From Casuarina equisetifolia (taxonomy: Eukaryota; Streptophyta; Magnoliopsida; Fagales; Casuarinaceae), in contig CM052361.1 in assembly GCA_028551475.1 (NCBI GenBank), positions 7,447,501 through 7,511,500 on the forward strand: DNA of 64,000 nt. The letters are read 5' to 3'. The notes under the pieces were generated by a model. The model worked only from the letters and a program-made list of their open reading frames with translations, had not been told where the DNA came from and did no database searches. Positions 48,829 to 62,475 of the stretch are shown here, in pieces (within the stretch, counting starts at the first letter, position 1; each line of letters begins with the position of its first letter). The translations under genes were made by a program, and so were the position numbers.

Positions 48829-49853
48829 CCTCTCTCTCTCTCTCTCTCTGTGATGCAAGCAAGCGTGGCAGATGATTCTTGACAAGATACCATTTAAGGT
48901 ACAGCAACGTTGGTGCTCGGTAGATGGAGAAGATTAGTTGGGAAAGCACGAGGCTGGTACGTGCAATACGAGCATGTGTTCACCCTCTAGCCAACGCCAG
49001 GGGCTAACTGGTTGATCACAAGTGCCAATCATGTATTATCTTTTAAGATTGTGTCTGTCACCATCCATGTCCTCTTTTCATTATCCTGGCCACCACAAAC
49101 GGTAAGAACCATTTTGATTTCTAGCAATGAGAAACTTAGCGATGAAGGATCCTTGGTTGCTAAAACGAAGAGTCAGCCGGGAGATAAAAACAACCATTTT
49201 CATTTTTTTTCTTCAATTCTTACTCGGGTTGGAAGTTGAGAGAATATGTCATTAGTGCAAAAGTCCACCTACTTCATAGTTAACATATGACAAGGCCTAA
49301 TCATTACCGAGTAGTGATAGGGCTGATCTAGAGTCAACTAACAAGTCAATAAGTAAACCCTTTATTATATATCTTGCCTGCTGGCCACCGTTTGTATTCA
49401 AGTTGTGACCATTGAGTTCGTACTGCACAATTTATGACAAATGAAGCTCTTTTCTTCAGGGGAATGAAGCTCGATAAAGAATATAATTCATGCTCAATTG
49501 GGTTCCACGAGTTTTGGTTGACTCACGGTATCAAAGAGATTGCAGGGTAATCAAGGAAAGGGAGAACTTATATCATATCAAGGAAAATAATACAATGAAT
49601 GCTGTAGCAAGTGTATCTATATTTAGAAGAATACAAAATCAAGCATTCTCGCTAGCAAAATCAAGTTAGCCGAGGAGCAAAGGACTTGTGCAAATAATAG
49701 TCGTAAGATTTACATCAAATGAGAAGAAGAACCCGTTCCAGGGCTTTCATGGGCAATGAAATTCATCCCTAGATGAAGAAAACTTAATTCTGTACTGTGT
49801 AAATTGAAAGTATAGTATGACCCAGGTTTACCATGGTGAGCCAGAAAGTAATT
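48829..49853. other. spacer: CCR-like promoter and PERK 3' flank
   Basis: About 1 kb between two genes on the same strand. A CT microsatellite (48831-48849) sits directly before the CCR-like start, probably in its leader. No further gene seen. Confidence 0.5.
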
Positions 49854-52800
49854 TCAATTGCTCCATACCCCAGAACTAGTTGCTGATGATGGGCTCTTTC
49901 GGTGAGGATGATCACCACTCCTCCAGCTACTCTGTGTTTGATTGAAGAACTCTGTACTGTATTCTTGACTACCGAATGCCATCCTTTGAAACATTCTGAT
50001 TTGTGCAGATTGTTGTGATGGATCAAAGACTTCACTTTGGCCAGGTCTCATTCCATTGGTCAGATCCGAAAGTTCATCTAGAGATTCTAAAGCTCTCACC
50101 ACCTGATATAGGGAAAGGAAGAGGAAGCAATGTTATAAAACCCTGCTGAAGGAGAAATAATGGATTGAAAATAAGCCTTAATGCATACTTACCATACTCA
50201 TCTTTGGCCTTCTTGTAGCTGAATGACGCACACAAGCAGCTGCTGCCTCAATCATTCGAAACAGTTCATTTGCAACAAATTCATTTCCCAGCTTTGGATC
50301 TACCACCGTGCTAAAATCTTCATCTTCAAGTGCTTGAGTAAGCAATGGTCGAGCCTGAAGAACAAACTTAAATTATGATTGAACTACACAAAAATAACTT
50401 GCCAAAGGTCCCATATGATACCTGTTCCATCACAAACTATGCCCTCCCTCTCCTTTCAAAAATCTCAAAAAAAGGATAGATTGTGAATGGTGATTTACGT
50501 ATTACAATGCAGGAAAGTTAAAGAGATGAAGATAACAGTGAGATACATATATAGTGTGATTGAATGTGGTTATTCAGTTTGCTGGTATACTTTCTGGTCT
50601 GCAACCCTAAAAGTTGAAATTTTGGCCTTTCATTTGGATAGACGGGACACCGAGAAAAGTTTTCCGCCAAGTACAAGGCAATAACCCCTGCATTTCAGCA
50701 AACGGTTGCTAGGATCATCTCGAACTTACGAAGTCACGAAAATCTTTTGTTTGCTATGGTAACTATGAAGATGTAGTACCAGAGACAAGGTTTCCAGGAC
50801 TGATGAACTTTCAGAAAGCTTTCCAGAATTTAGATTTTGTCTTAGAGTCCAAACCAAAACAAAAACTTGATCCTAAAGCAAAATTCAAACTTCAGCACTA
50901 ATTTCACGAAAAGTTCTTCCTAGTACTTGCAACAGCTTGACAATATTTTTGGAACTTACCCATTCAACCAGGCTCTCATCACCCAATGGCTGGGAGGCAT
51001 CTACAGGCCTACGGCCAGTGATCAGCTCCAAAAGTACAACACCAAAGGAATAAACATCAGACTTTTCAGTCAACTTGCCACTTGTTGCATATTCAGGAGC
51101 CATGTAACTGGAGAATAACAAAATGCCATTCATTATGGACATACAGATGCCAACTTCAAGTTCTCTTTAAAGTTCAAACCACAACCCCCCCCCCCCCCCC
51201 CCAAAAAAAAAAAACCACCCCCAAATATATATATATATATTTTTAAAAAAAATTCTTATCCAAACTTTTGTTCTGAAAAACACATTAAATGCCAACTATA
51301 TTGTTCAAATGAAATCACTTGGTGGCAAAAGGCATCTATGCTGTTGACCTTTCACGTGTCAATAGAGCTAGCTTTATCACGGAATAAACATCTATATCTT
51401 ATACTTCACAAGACACCAAAATACAAAAATACAAGTATAAACCTAAAAAGAGTAAGAGTTCATGCTATCATTCAGGAGACCAACAGAAGTCAAACATAAG
51501 GGTTACCTACCCAAAGGTCCCCATCACACGTGTGGTCACATGAGTATTTGAATCCAATGCTAACTTTGCAAGCCCAAAATCTGCAACCTGTAGTGACGGC
51601 AACTCACATCTTTAGGAATAAAAATTACTAGTAACATGATAATAAGGAGATGGCAAGAAGCACTCCAGCTACCACATTTGTTGTAATTTGTGGCTTTTTC
51701 AAGCAAGTTCATAACATCCAATCTCAATGACTGGCAGTTGAAGCAAATTATTTTGATCCAGATGGATGCAAATTGAAGGACTTCGAGAAAATTGAATTGG
51801 CAGAAACAGTCGTACCCGAGCTTCAAGGTTCTCATCAAGAAGGATGTTTGATGATTTAATGTCCCTGTGAATGATGCGAGGATGGCCTGATAAATACGTT
51901 AAAACAGAACATTAACGGAGGAGAAAAACACTTAGTAAATGCAAACATGAAAAAGCAAGAAAAAGACAAGAAAGAACCATAAATATTATTTAAATGGCAC
52001 ATCAATTAACTAGATAATAAGACCAATATGCCATATAGTATTTCCTTGCTGAAGATTGTAAGCATCTCATTTATGGTTACAACAAGATATGATAACAGGG
52101 TTAGTCTTACTAAAATCTTTCAAGAAGATTTTGCAGTCTTTTCTCAATCTGGGTGTGAAACAATATTACTAGGATGACTAGAGTCACCTGCAGATCGTGG
52201 CAAACTCTTGAGCCCCCAAACCCACTCATTTGTTTAGCCATAGCCAAGTTTCTTACCACTTTACCATGGCAATAAAAAAAAACAAAGCAAACTATAGTTT
52301 GGTTAGCACTTACATGGAGAACATCTTTGTTTTGCATTTAGTTGGAGAAAATTTAAATAATAAAACATGACAAAAAGATGTTCAGTGTTTCAGAGATTAA
52401 AATAAATAGTTCTGTCCTCACAATCACAAAAATTGTAGTGATGAAACATATGGTCTAATAAAAGTAGAAAGCACATCAGAAACAAAGCACAGAGAAGGAG
52501 GAAGAAAATTACAGTCTTCATGTAGATAAGCCAGGCCGCGAGCTGCACCAACAGCAACCTTCAGTCGGGTTGCCCAACTCATAACAGGCTGGCCCTCACC
52601 TGCAAATATTGTCAAGGATATTGGATATAGTTCAATTTTGACAGGTGCGGCACATCTTGTAGACCTTTAAACAACTAGCATGATTCTCAAGCATAACTGG
52701 GCATAAGATAATTAAAAATACTATGGAACAGGACTAGGTACAACATGGGCACCTCTTATTATGTTGTTAGCTATCCACTGTGATTACATGATTTTAAACA

Positions 52801-55049
52801 AATAAAATTCTCAAGGTAAACCTAGACTGATTTTATTTCAAACCAAATGCATAAAGTTAGTTTGCTACAGATGATATGTGCTCAAGCTCAAGATTTTTCC
52901 TTCCAATTTCATCTGTAACATATTCCTTACCATGGAGATGACGGTGAAGTGTATCGTTGGGGACGAATTCATAGATAAGTAATCTTTGACGCTCAGATAT
53001 ACAGTGACCCACCAGGGAAACCAGATGACGATGGTGGATCCTGCTAATTATCTCAACTTCGGCTCTGAACTCCCGCTCCCCCTGCCCACCACCAATTTTC
53101 AGCTGCTTAACAGCAACAACTCTTCCATCAGTGAGAATACCTTTGTATACACAACCAAATCCACCTTCACCCAAAAGATTCTGTGTTGAGAATCCATCTG
53201 TGGCCTGATATAGTTCTTCATAACAGAACCATGACTTTGAATTGCTTACACCGCCTGGCTCTGATGGTGCATACATAAATTCACTACCAGAACCATCTCT
53301 TACTAAGGGAGCTGGAGAATAGGGCTTTAGAAATAACGACTCTGGAGAGAAGATGCAAATGCATTAAGATGTATTCGTCAAGCTTGCTACGTAACTCAAA
53401 AACATAGTCAAATTAAACTCATAATATAATACATCACTCAAATGAAAATTTAAATTCAAATTCATCCAATTGAAAAGAGCATCTAGACCTCCTTAACGCT
53501 ATATCCATGACCCTTATTGTCAAAAGCACATGGAAACCAACTGCATCAGTAAGAGTGCACTGGTTTAAGTCATAGGCTCCACAAGGATATATCAAGTTGA
53601 AAAAGAAAAAGTTTGCGGTAGCTTTGCTTATGAACTAACACAAGGAAGGACCCTAAAATGAGTACGCAGGCCAAAATCATGATGCTGGTCCCATTGGGTG
53701 GATACACTGTGCAGGTGAGTGTCTCCCTCATCCACAATGGTTGGATAGACCATTCAGAATTTAGCTCAGTTGTGGGGTTGCTAAAATCTAACAGCTTGCA
53801 TGAAAATATAAGAGAGGGATCATAGCAGAAGAAGAATATCAACTTCTTTTGAGGGTTGACACGACGCTTGTTGCATTTGACTACGACTCTTACTCGAAAA
53901 AACAATAACGTCTACTCCAATTTTTACTCCAGCAATTTGCTATTTTCATATGCTGGGGAAAATCTACAGGTTAACGGAGCTTTTAGCGAATCCACACGTC
54001 TGTATAAATAAAAGAGATTTAAGATTAACCTTTTAATAATAACTTATGAAGCAAACAAGCTGCTAAAGTTTTGAGCAGTGTTTGATGCATTAGCTTGTGA
54101 GTAAATAAATACACCATCAAAGCGTATTACCTGAATTCTGGGAGGAAGCCAATGGAGAAGGTCCATGATAGCCAAAATTCCCTCTAGTTTTCCTTCGCCT
54201 GCGTCTCTGTGAAAAGCAGACAGCCATTCCCAAAAGACTAATCACTAAAATCCCAACCACAAGGCCAATTGCTACAGATCCTCCCGAGCTTAACCCACCT
54301 GTATTTGTAGTCGGTGCCTTTGCTGTTTCATTGGTAGAAGAAGGGACTGTTGAGTTGCTGGAACCTCCCGAATTACTTGGAGGAGCAGGGGAGGAAATTG
54401 GAGGTGGCGAAGAAGTTGAGGGAACTGAAGGAGGAGGCGGTGCCAATGTAGTATTTGATGGAGAGTCAGAAGAGGGTGGAGAAGCAGGTACAGATGGAGC
54501 CGGCGTACGTATGGGAGGCGGAGGAGAATTTGTTGGCGACGCTGGTGGGGAAGCATTGGAGGAAGGCGGTGTTGGGACATTGGGGGGAGGAGGTGAAGAT
54601 GAAGGTGGTGAAGCGACAACAGGGGGAGGAGGGGATGCCGCTGGAGGTGTAGCGGATTTGGCTGGTGGTGGTGGCGATGAAGCTTGGGGGGGTGACGCTG
54701 GCAGAGGGGCAGATGGTGAGGGTGATGCTGGCGTTGATGGCGGTGGCGAAGGTGGGGGTTCAGCTGGCGGCGAAGGTGGGGGTGAAGCTGGAGGCGAAGG
54801 TGGTGGTGAAGCTGGCGGCGAAGGTGGTGGTGAGGTTGGAGGGGGTGTCGATGCTGGCGGGGGTGAAGCTGGCGGCGATGGAGGAGGCGCAGCAGCGACT
54901 GCAGGTGGACTTGGAGAGGTCGAAGGCGGCGGGGTGGCAGTGGTCTGATTAGGTGTTGAAGTTGAAGAATTCGACGAAGAAGAGGAAGAAGTTGGTGCTG
55001 GTGAAGCAGCGGTGGACGGAGAACCACGAGCAGGGCTTCTGCCGGCCAT
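49854..55049 (-). CDS. proline-rich extensin-like receptor kinase (PERK)
   Basis: Eight exons join in frame: 55049-54131, 53341-52931, 52599-52513, 51886-51816, 51587-51511, 51107-50960, 50354-50193, 50102-49854; product 707 aa. The outer part (residues 1 to about 250) is rich in Ser and Pro with many SPPP/PPSP blocks, expected to be O-glycosylated and to contact cell-wall pectin. One membrane span ([20 protein letters not shown], about 260-279) is followed by RRRRRK. The kinase has [12 protein letters not shown], Lys385 in [15 protein letters not shown] (Asp481, an RD kinase), ADFGLAK (Asp499), MAPEYATSG and [17 protein letters not shown], so it looks active. The C-terminal tail of about 80 residues ([21 protein letters not shown]) is as in PERKs. 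The family acts in wall sensing, wounding and root or pollen growth. No cleavable signal peptide, as usual for PERKs. Intron 5 holds a C18/A12 run. Confidence 0.95.
51185..51240. repeat. C18-A12-TA repeat in PERK intron 5
   Basis: Eighteen C (51185-51202), twelve A (51203-51214) and, after a short gap, an AT dinucleotide run (about 51225-51240). Confidence 0.9.
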
Positions 55050-57480
55050 CTAACTATGGATCTCCCAAACAATGACAATGTACTACTACGCTTCCATTGT
55101 CAAGTTTGAACCATAAGAATGATCAGAAACATGAAAAGATCCAACATTTCCACTCGAAATCACACCGGATCACTTCGTTCCGAAGCACAACTCAATGCCG
55201 AGAAAAGGCCTTTCTCACAGCAAACAAGTAGAAGTCATCAAATTCTTTAGTGTCGACAACCCCAGAAAGAAGCAACTTAATGAAACCAGGCACAACCACC
55301 AACCTACCGGATCCCTTTGCTTGAAAACCCAAATTTCTCCAAACGCTGACAAGATCAGAAAAGCCCATACACAAAAAGAAAAAAACAAAAAAAAACACTA
55401 ACCAAAATTCATCAGTAAAACCCTTCTACCAACACAACCCAGACCGGCAAGCCAGAAACTGCGAGCAATCTCCAGCAACAACAGTCAGCTATCACCACAG
55501 TATGGGCTAATGCAAGGCTACCCAGATCATCAAATTGCTAAAGAGCTCAAGAAATTCTGACCTACGAGTTCCCCTCGGTTGTAGCTGCTCGGTAGCTTTG
55601 TCTTAACAGGTTGGAATCTTTCGCGGTTATGGCAGAGAGGTTTGTACCTTGTATCCCACAAAATATGCAAACGAAACGTGGGGGCGACTTCCAAATAGTC
55701 TTCGCCTTACTCTTCCTCGTCTCCACATGCAGAGAGGAACCAGATTGCACAGTCAATCATTAAGCCGGCTATACAGCTTTTTTAAGGCGATAAGGAAGAC
55801 AACCATGAATGTTTCCTGGTGGCACATTCTCCCTGGTGCATCTTCTTATTTATTCGTATTCCTTTTACTTTTTCAATCCATGAATTCGAGTTACAGAACC
55901 ATCTTCCAACGAGGTTACGTTTGTTGAATTTCTTATTCACGTGATTAGCGGACTCAAGCTACAGAAACATTGATGTATAACATCTCTGAAGAAACTCATT
56001 ATCATTGGGTTAAAGTCTCCATCTTTTTATACAAAGCTTTGTTACACGACAAGTAGTAATCCAGATACATGATTCATGACTAGTCTTTTGAAAAAAACAA
56101 AACAAAACAAAAAGGAGGGAGACAGACAGAGAAGAACACGTTTTCGGAGAGTTGGAGATGTACATGCGCAGTTGGCATGTAAGCGACTCTTGCAAACATG
56201 CCCAAGAAAACAGGTTATTTTAAGAAGCCATTGAAAGCTTCCTCTGGCAAAGAATAAACCAATTCGAAAAGTCAATGGAGAAGGCCCAGACCGCGTTAGA
56301 GACTTTAATTTAGAATTTAAGTTCAAGTTGTCCATTCTCAGGATTACAGCCTAAGGATCGCCCAAATTTGATTTTCTATTGTTTCCTCAGATCTTATTCC
56401 CACTTTTCAGACTCCCCCAACCGCCATGATGTTTAGACGTGAGGATTTTGACTTAGCACCAATAAAGAATGCTGCCGCTGCTGCTGTAATTGGTGGATCA
56501 TGGAAGGTTGTCTTTTCGGCATTGTTTACAGACGTTTCCATTCCACCTACACCAGAATCTTCACCGCAAAGCTTCGTGTTTTGTTGAGCTAATGATGGAA
56601 CGAGGTTTTACTAGCTTGCAGAAGCAATCTAATGAGATTGTATTCAATCCCCCTCTCACCCCATTTTCAAGATCCACCCTTCCCCCAAACCTTATGACAA
56701 TTGCCTGCAAGTAAAAGGACAACAATATGAAGACAAAAAATGATCTATGATGCTTGTTAGAGAATACTAAAGAAATCGTAAAAATCTTAAGAATGCCTGA
56801 CCCATCCTAGACAAAGACCGTTGTAGTATGTGAAAGTTTGAAAGAGAAAAGCGAGTAATCTTTCTATAAAGCAAGGAAATGATGATGCATTAGAATAGAG
56901 TGTAAGATTATGTGAAAGTTTGAAACAAAAGGCTGGTGGTCTTTGCATGAGGCACGGAAAGTGGCGCGATTGGGGGACTTTTAGCCTTTTAGCTTGGTTT
57001 TCGTCTGTGTCTATATGGCCTCACTCAGATGGAGCCTTTCCAAAACGCTACATAGCCCAATCCATTCGAGCACGGGTTTTTTCCTGTCTCTTCCGTTCCT
57101 GGTGCTCAAGTTCGGAAAGGAATATACACTAAAATTTATGATAATACTTTGTTGCATCACCTTTCTCTGTTCAGTTTCCTTCGAACCAAGGCTAACGATT
57201 AAATATTTCATAAGCATTCTGAGATCTAGTTTTCTCTTTTGCCGAGGAAAAAGATTTTATAAATAAGTTATATACGAAACATTACACAACATTACATTAT
57301 ATTAAAGACAATCTTGTTAAGTCTCCAAGCATATTAAATAAATAATTTTTTAATTGTTTTAGGATCTTTTTGACACAATAAAATTTATTTCTTATAAATC
57401 TTTTTATAGTTTCAAGAGTTAAAATTTATAACTTACATTGTTTGTAAAAGCTTTATCATTCATTTCATTTGAAATAACAA
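55050..57480. other. spacer, PERK leader and promoter side
   Basis: The first 700 bases probably include the PERK leader, possibly with a leader intron. No other gene recognised up to 57.5 kb; open frames here are short and unlike any family I know. Confidence 0.4.
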
Positions 57481-57539
57481 AATGTGTGAATTCGAGTTTG
57501 ATTTTATGAATCAGTGTGTTTACCTAGGATTGCTAAACA

Positions 57540-57692
57540 TTTATGTTAAGATGGACAATGTCATTCTTAGCAAGATGACATTTTCTAATTTAATTCAAAA
57601 TTATGTCATAAAACAACATTGTTACTTGGTGAGGCTAATCCACAAGAAAATGATGTCCTTGTCGCAAAGTAGTGTCCCCACTTGGCAAGAAT
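57540..57692. repeat. dispersed repeat, copy A
   Basis: Shares ordered blocks with 61300-61470 in the same orientation (GGACAATGTCATT, AACAACATTGTT-like, AAAATGATGTC, then CACTTGGCAAGAATG against CTATTTGGCAAAATG). Family unknown. Confidence 0.45.
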
Positions 57693-57849
57693 GAATTGGG
57701 GAGGAAAATTTAAATTTGATCTCTAGATCCCAACGTTTCTTACAATCTCAATTCAAAGTCTGAAAATGAAGTGGTACCACCAGCAATTAAGGATCTTTGT
57801 TTTGTAAAATGTTGCTTGTAAAAGTAAGGATTGTTCATGATAAGGAGAC

Positions 57850-59170
57850 ATATAGATTGAAAGAATACTCATTCTATATTCACTTGTGTACAAATGTCAT
57901 AAAAAATACCTAAAGTTGAGATATGTCCTTAAGCTTTTATATTCTCTTATTTTTTTATGAATAAACTCACATATTTATTAAATAAAAAAAAGCCGAAAGA
58001 AACAAATGAAATGAGTTTGGAACTACATATACAATTGTTCCATCAATTACATTATATTGTCCAAAGGTCTATAACATGTTTTGGGTAACACTATTATTCA
58101 TAGTACAAGAATTTTACATTTATTTTCTTAACATTTTCCCTCAAGCTAGTGCATAGTATAAGTCATATATGCCTAACTTGCTTAATAGAAAATGGTGTTG
58201 TGAAATTCACAAAACCCTTATTAGGATATCCACATGCTAATGTCATGATGGAGTATGTTTTATATATATGATTCCCATAGATATATTTTCATGTATAAAA
58301 TGACAATTTACTTTGATGTGCTTGATCTTTTCATGAAGAGCTGGATTGGTGGAAGTTTGATGGTAAACTCATTATCACAATGGGGCATTAAAGGTTCTAA
58401 AGAAGTTACTTGTAAATGTTTTACTAACCCAAGGAGTTAAACAATCTCACATGCCATAGTTGCCATAGCACAATATTCAAATTCAATAGAGAATCTAGAA
58501 ATAATAATTTCTTCTTACACTTTCCAAAAATCAAAGAATCTCCCAACTTAATACAAAAAACTTATAGCCAATTTCCACTTCATGGGACATAATGCATAAT
58601 TATAGTCATAATAAGCCTATAATACGAGTTCACTATATAATCTAATTAATGGCCTAAGACTTGGTGAAGTTTTTACATATTGAAGAGCTTAAAGAGTCAT
58701 TTGATGATGTGATACCTTCGGGTTGTATGTGTAAATTGGCTAAGGATATACACTACATAACGAATGTCTAATCTCATCATGGTAAGATTGATCAATCTTC
58801 TTATTAACCATTGATAACTAGAAAATATCCCAAAATGATGGATCAACTATCAACTAAAGGGTTTCAAAATGATCAATACTAGTATGCCCATGATCGTGCT
58901 CCATAGGCATCATGGAAGGTTTGTTATTAGCTAGTTCACACCTTGAACTAAGCTTAAGGACATATTTCCTTTGCTTGAGTATAGAACTAGTTTTATTCCA
59001 TGATATTTTAATCCTAAGAAAGTACTTAACTGAGTTAAGGTTTTTCTTATGAGACTTAAAGTGCAAATAATCCTTGAATTCTTAGACAGTAGACTTGTCT
59101 CTTTTTATTATCAGAATGTCATCAATTTATAGTTGAAGATTGGATGGCATGTTGTTATGTGCCAATTGTG
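57850..59170 (-). mobile_element. decayed Ty1/copia fragment (RT, RNase H and 3' LTR start)
   Basis: Read on the minus strand: part of reverse transcriptase (KYFLRIKISW, QRKYVLKLSS; about 59160-58850), RNase H (EYCAMATMACEI near 58480; FHEKIKHIKVNCHFIHE near 58330-58280), then a purine tract (TTGAGGGAAAA) and the LTR start TGTTAAG at 58133. The far end of the LTR is not clear (about 57.85 kb). The 5' half of the element is missing. It is old and broken many times. Confidence 0.7.
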
Positions 59171-61299
59171 ACAACATTTGCTTGTCATAATAATTTATAG
59201 AATATATATTAAAATAAATTTTTATGCATTGAAGATAGAAAAGTTAAGGTACTAATATGTAAAGTTTAATTCAAGCAAGCCTACATAAAATAATCCTTTA
59301 TAAGAATGCTTATTTGATACACATCAAATCAATTATATTAAAAATGAAACATTTATTTATAAGCAAATCAAATCACTTTGACATAAAAATAGGATATTCA
59401 TTTGTTAAGCAATTCAAATTTATATAAATAGAATATTCATTTTTAATACAAACCAAAAAAGTTGAAAATTTTATTAAAAATAACAAAACTTGTCATAATA
59501 ACCATATTTTGAATAAATACAAATGAACTAGTATAAGCTTAACCTTTAATAAGTTGGCGTATCATCATTGTGTAGTAAAAACATGCCAAAGGGTTAGTAA
59601 ATACATTGGACAATACATATGTTTAACCTTGTAATGGCCTATAATTACGTAAGCCTAAACGATTCTTCCTAAAAATAGCTAGGCATGATCATGTTAGTGA
59701 TCTCAATTGGTCAAGTATTCTTACATTTTGAATTGTGTACATAATTGGCTAGTTGATCTATTATTGCATTCCCCTTTCAATATAGATATTGCATTATTGC
59801 TTGTGAAAGAATCTTGGATTGATACTAATAAATCCAATTTCTAGGAGTCTTTCATTTCTTAAGTAAACATTAAATTAAATAAAAAGAATGACTTAATGAC
59901 ACAAGGTACTTGATTCTTTTCATAACATATTTTGAGGTCTAACAATAAGGTGTAGGCTTGCATCTCTAGTCATTAGCCTAAACCCTTTGATGGAAAGATT
60001 TAATTTTTTGCATTTGTTGAAATTGAATTTTGCCAACAAAATGGAGATTCTCATGTGACTAAATTGGCATGATACCCATTTCAATAACAATACATAAAGA
60101 AAGATAGAATTTGAATAGGAAGTTAGAAAAGGACCATAAAAGGTTTTTTTTTTTTTTCCAATATGCTAAAAGATCTTAATAGTCTTCTATAAGCATAGAC
60201 ATGTTTTATTTAAATTCACCACTAGCACGAAAGTTTTAACAACCACTCATGAAGAACACAATACATTAGCTTGTAACCACCATTGACATATGGGGTAAGT
60301 TGTATAGTTTCAATCACAATAAATAACTAATTCCAAACTAGATGAAAATGATAAGAATATTCTTAAACTAGGTGACTCTTTAATATATCTCAATACTTGC
60401 ATAATAACCTTAATATGTGAATGTTTAAGAGCATGAGAAAATTATTTAAGGTGTTGAATCACAAACCTAAGATTTGGTCTTGTATAAGTAAAATAATTCA
60501 AACCCATTCACTCTTTTTTAGGTTGTCATAAAATTTACATTGGTAATAAGGGAAAAGAGAAGAGATATGTGCTCTTTGACTATACGAGTGACATCATTTT
60601 GGGACATCATATGAAGTATGGTACATGGGGTCTACATGCAAAAAAAGAGAAATATTTTTATGAAAATGGACATCCCTGCAAACAAAACATATTGTTAGGT
60701 GCATATATAGTAAGATTTGCTTGAAAATTTATAGCACTTCAAAGTTTGAAATTGGACTTTTTGGATTTTTACTGTCCATTATTCTCATGAAGCCAAATTT
60801 GAAGCTTTCAAATCACATAGGACTTCTACTTTTATCAAATGCCAAGATTAATGACTTTCTGTAAAGCTAAGCCTAACTTTGGGGTATGGGAGATTACAAA
60901 GTGGAGACTTATCCTTAGTTTTGACATCATATTAAAGGGTGATGATTCATCTCAACACTTTAAAATAATATGTGAAAAAATCTAATTATTTATAAACTTA
61001 AAAATTTATTTTTACGTTTTTAATATCGAACAATATCCGTTTTAATACTAAGCTATCGGTCAAGTTCAAAGTTGGGACAAGAAAGTTGAGATGCATATTG
61101 CAACAAATCTAATATTTCATGAATGCATTAGGTATATTGAAATTAATTATCATCTTATTAAAAAAAATATTGAATAAGGGTTATCAAGACTCCAATACAT
61201 TTTCAATGGAAATCAACCTACCGACCTCCTTACCAACACCTTGACTTGATGACAAAATAATCATCTTCTTCATAAATTTGGTGTTTTTGATGTATGCAA
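59171..61299. other. AT-rich spacer
   Basis: No gene, RNA or element ends recognised. It may hold further worn retroelement sequence. Confidence 0.35.
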
Positions 61300-61470
61300 T
61301 GCCAAGGATGCTAAAAAGGACAATGTCATTTCATTTAGTTGAAAACAATGTTGTTTGGTCAGGGAACAATACTAATCCGTGGTGGGGTATTCATTGCAAA
61401 ATGATGTCATTTTGCTCTACGAACGCGTTGAGTGCGGTTGTCACAATTCTCCCTATTTGGCAAAATGTAT
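61300..61470. repeat. dispersed repeat, copy B
   Basis: Partner of 57540-57692, same orientation, 3.7 kb apart. Confidence 0.45.
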
Positions 61471-62475
61471 CTAGAAGAAAAATTGCAATATAATGTTTCT
61501 TCCCTTTTCAACTCAACATGTGAAAAGGAAGCGGCACGTTAAGTGCTTTAAATTCTTGTTAGTGTTTAGTCCAATTTCTTTTATCATACAATATTGTGAA
61601 GGATTTTGACAGGATCCATATTTTAAAAAACTACATTTTGAAAGGCCCAATTAGAAAACTATAAGGTTGGCTTTCCAGAAATAAACACTAAATATATTTA
61701 CGTTAAAAATATAAAGATAAACATTATACCTGGAAATATTAAAGAGAATACTCATGTAATAGACAACTTACTGGTTTCTCTAAACAGGATAACGCAATCG
61801 CTTTTATTTAGTTGGAATCACGTTTGATTATTATTATTAATTTTTTTTTTCACTAGTTGAGGTGTTGGTCAAGCCTTTTATAAAATTAATATCCATTTTC
61901 CTTCTCCATTTCATTCACCAAATTTAATTGCACCCAACAAAGAAACTAATGCTATTCAAAGTCATTCCTTTTTGAACCCAACAAAGAACATCAAATCTAG
62001 AGGTGTTGAAGCCAAATTATTCGAGAAGTTTAGTTCTTTATCAATTAATACAAAGTAGCAAGAAGCTTGAAGGGGACTTTGCATTCAGTTCCTCATCCCT
62101 CAAGCATGTTGGATCCCCACTTGATATACCTTCCTTTCACACATTCGTTTGCATTACTTCCAATTCTCCCATACCGAATGTTTCCCAACTTCACTTCCAA
62201 TTCAACCTTCTTCTCTTCTTCCTCTTTACACCCATCATTTCCTCTTTCCTTCCCCAGAGAACCATCAAGCCAAGTCAAGCCCTCCCCTGCCACCTTCTTC
62301 GCATGCTCCTGAATTTGGGTCATTAATCTGTTCACAAAACAGACTCAACGCCCTTGCTTCCTGCCTTTCCTCCGAGCTTCCTCCCACCCAATCCATCCCA
62401 ACAAACCGCCCACGTCCCTTCCTCGGTTTTGTCCACTCTGTCCGACGCATTATTTAAGTCGCTTAGTACCACAAG
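61471..62475. other. GH81 promoter and leader
   Basis: The right half (about 62050-62475) becomes C/T-rich, as is common for plant leaders. Short open frames here (62003-62326, 62149-62457) lack any recognisable domain and stop before the GH81 start. Confidence 0.4.

Noticed and set aside
48431-48949. 172-codon minus frame overlapping CCR-like exon 1
   Set aside because: It is in another frame, lacks the Rossmann motif and runs into intron 1; the frame with VCVTTGNSYLGSH is the real one.
54290-55078. Long open frames on both strands opposite or beside the PERK proline-rich exon (for example 54331-54948 plus, 205 codons)
   Set aside because: They are by-products of the repetitive CCN/GGN codon pattern of the Pro-rich region; the minus frame joins in phase to a full kinase, the others join to nothing.
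62003-62457. Open frames just upstream of GH81
   Set aside because: They stop before or are out of phase with the GH81 start and are low-complexity (Ser/Pro/Phe-rich from a C/T-rich leader).
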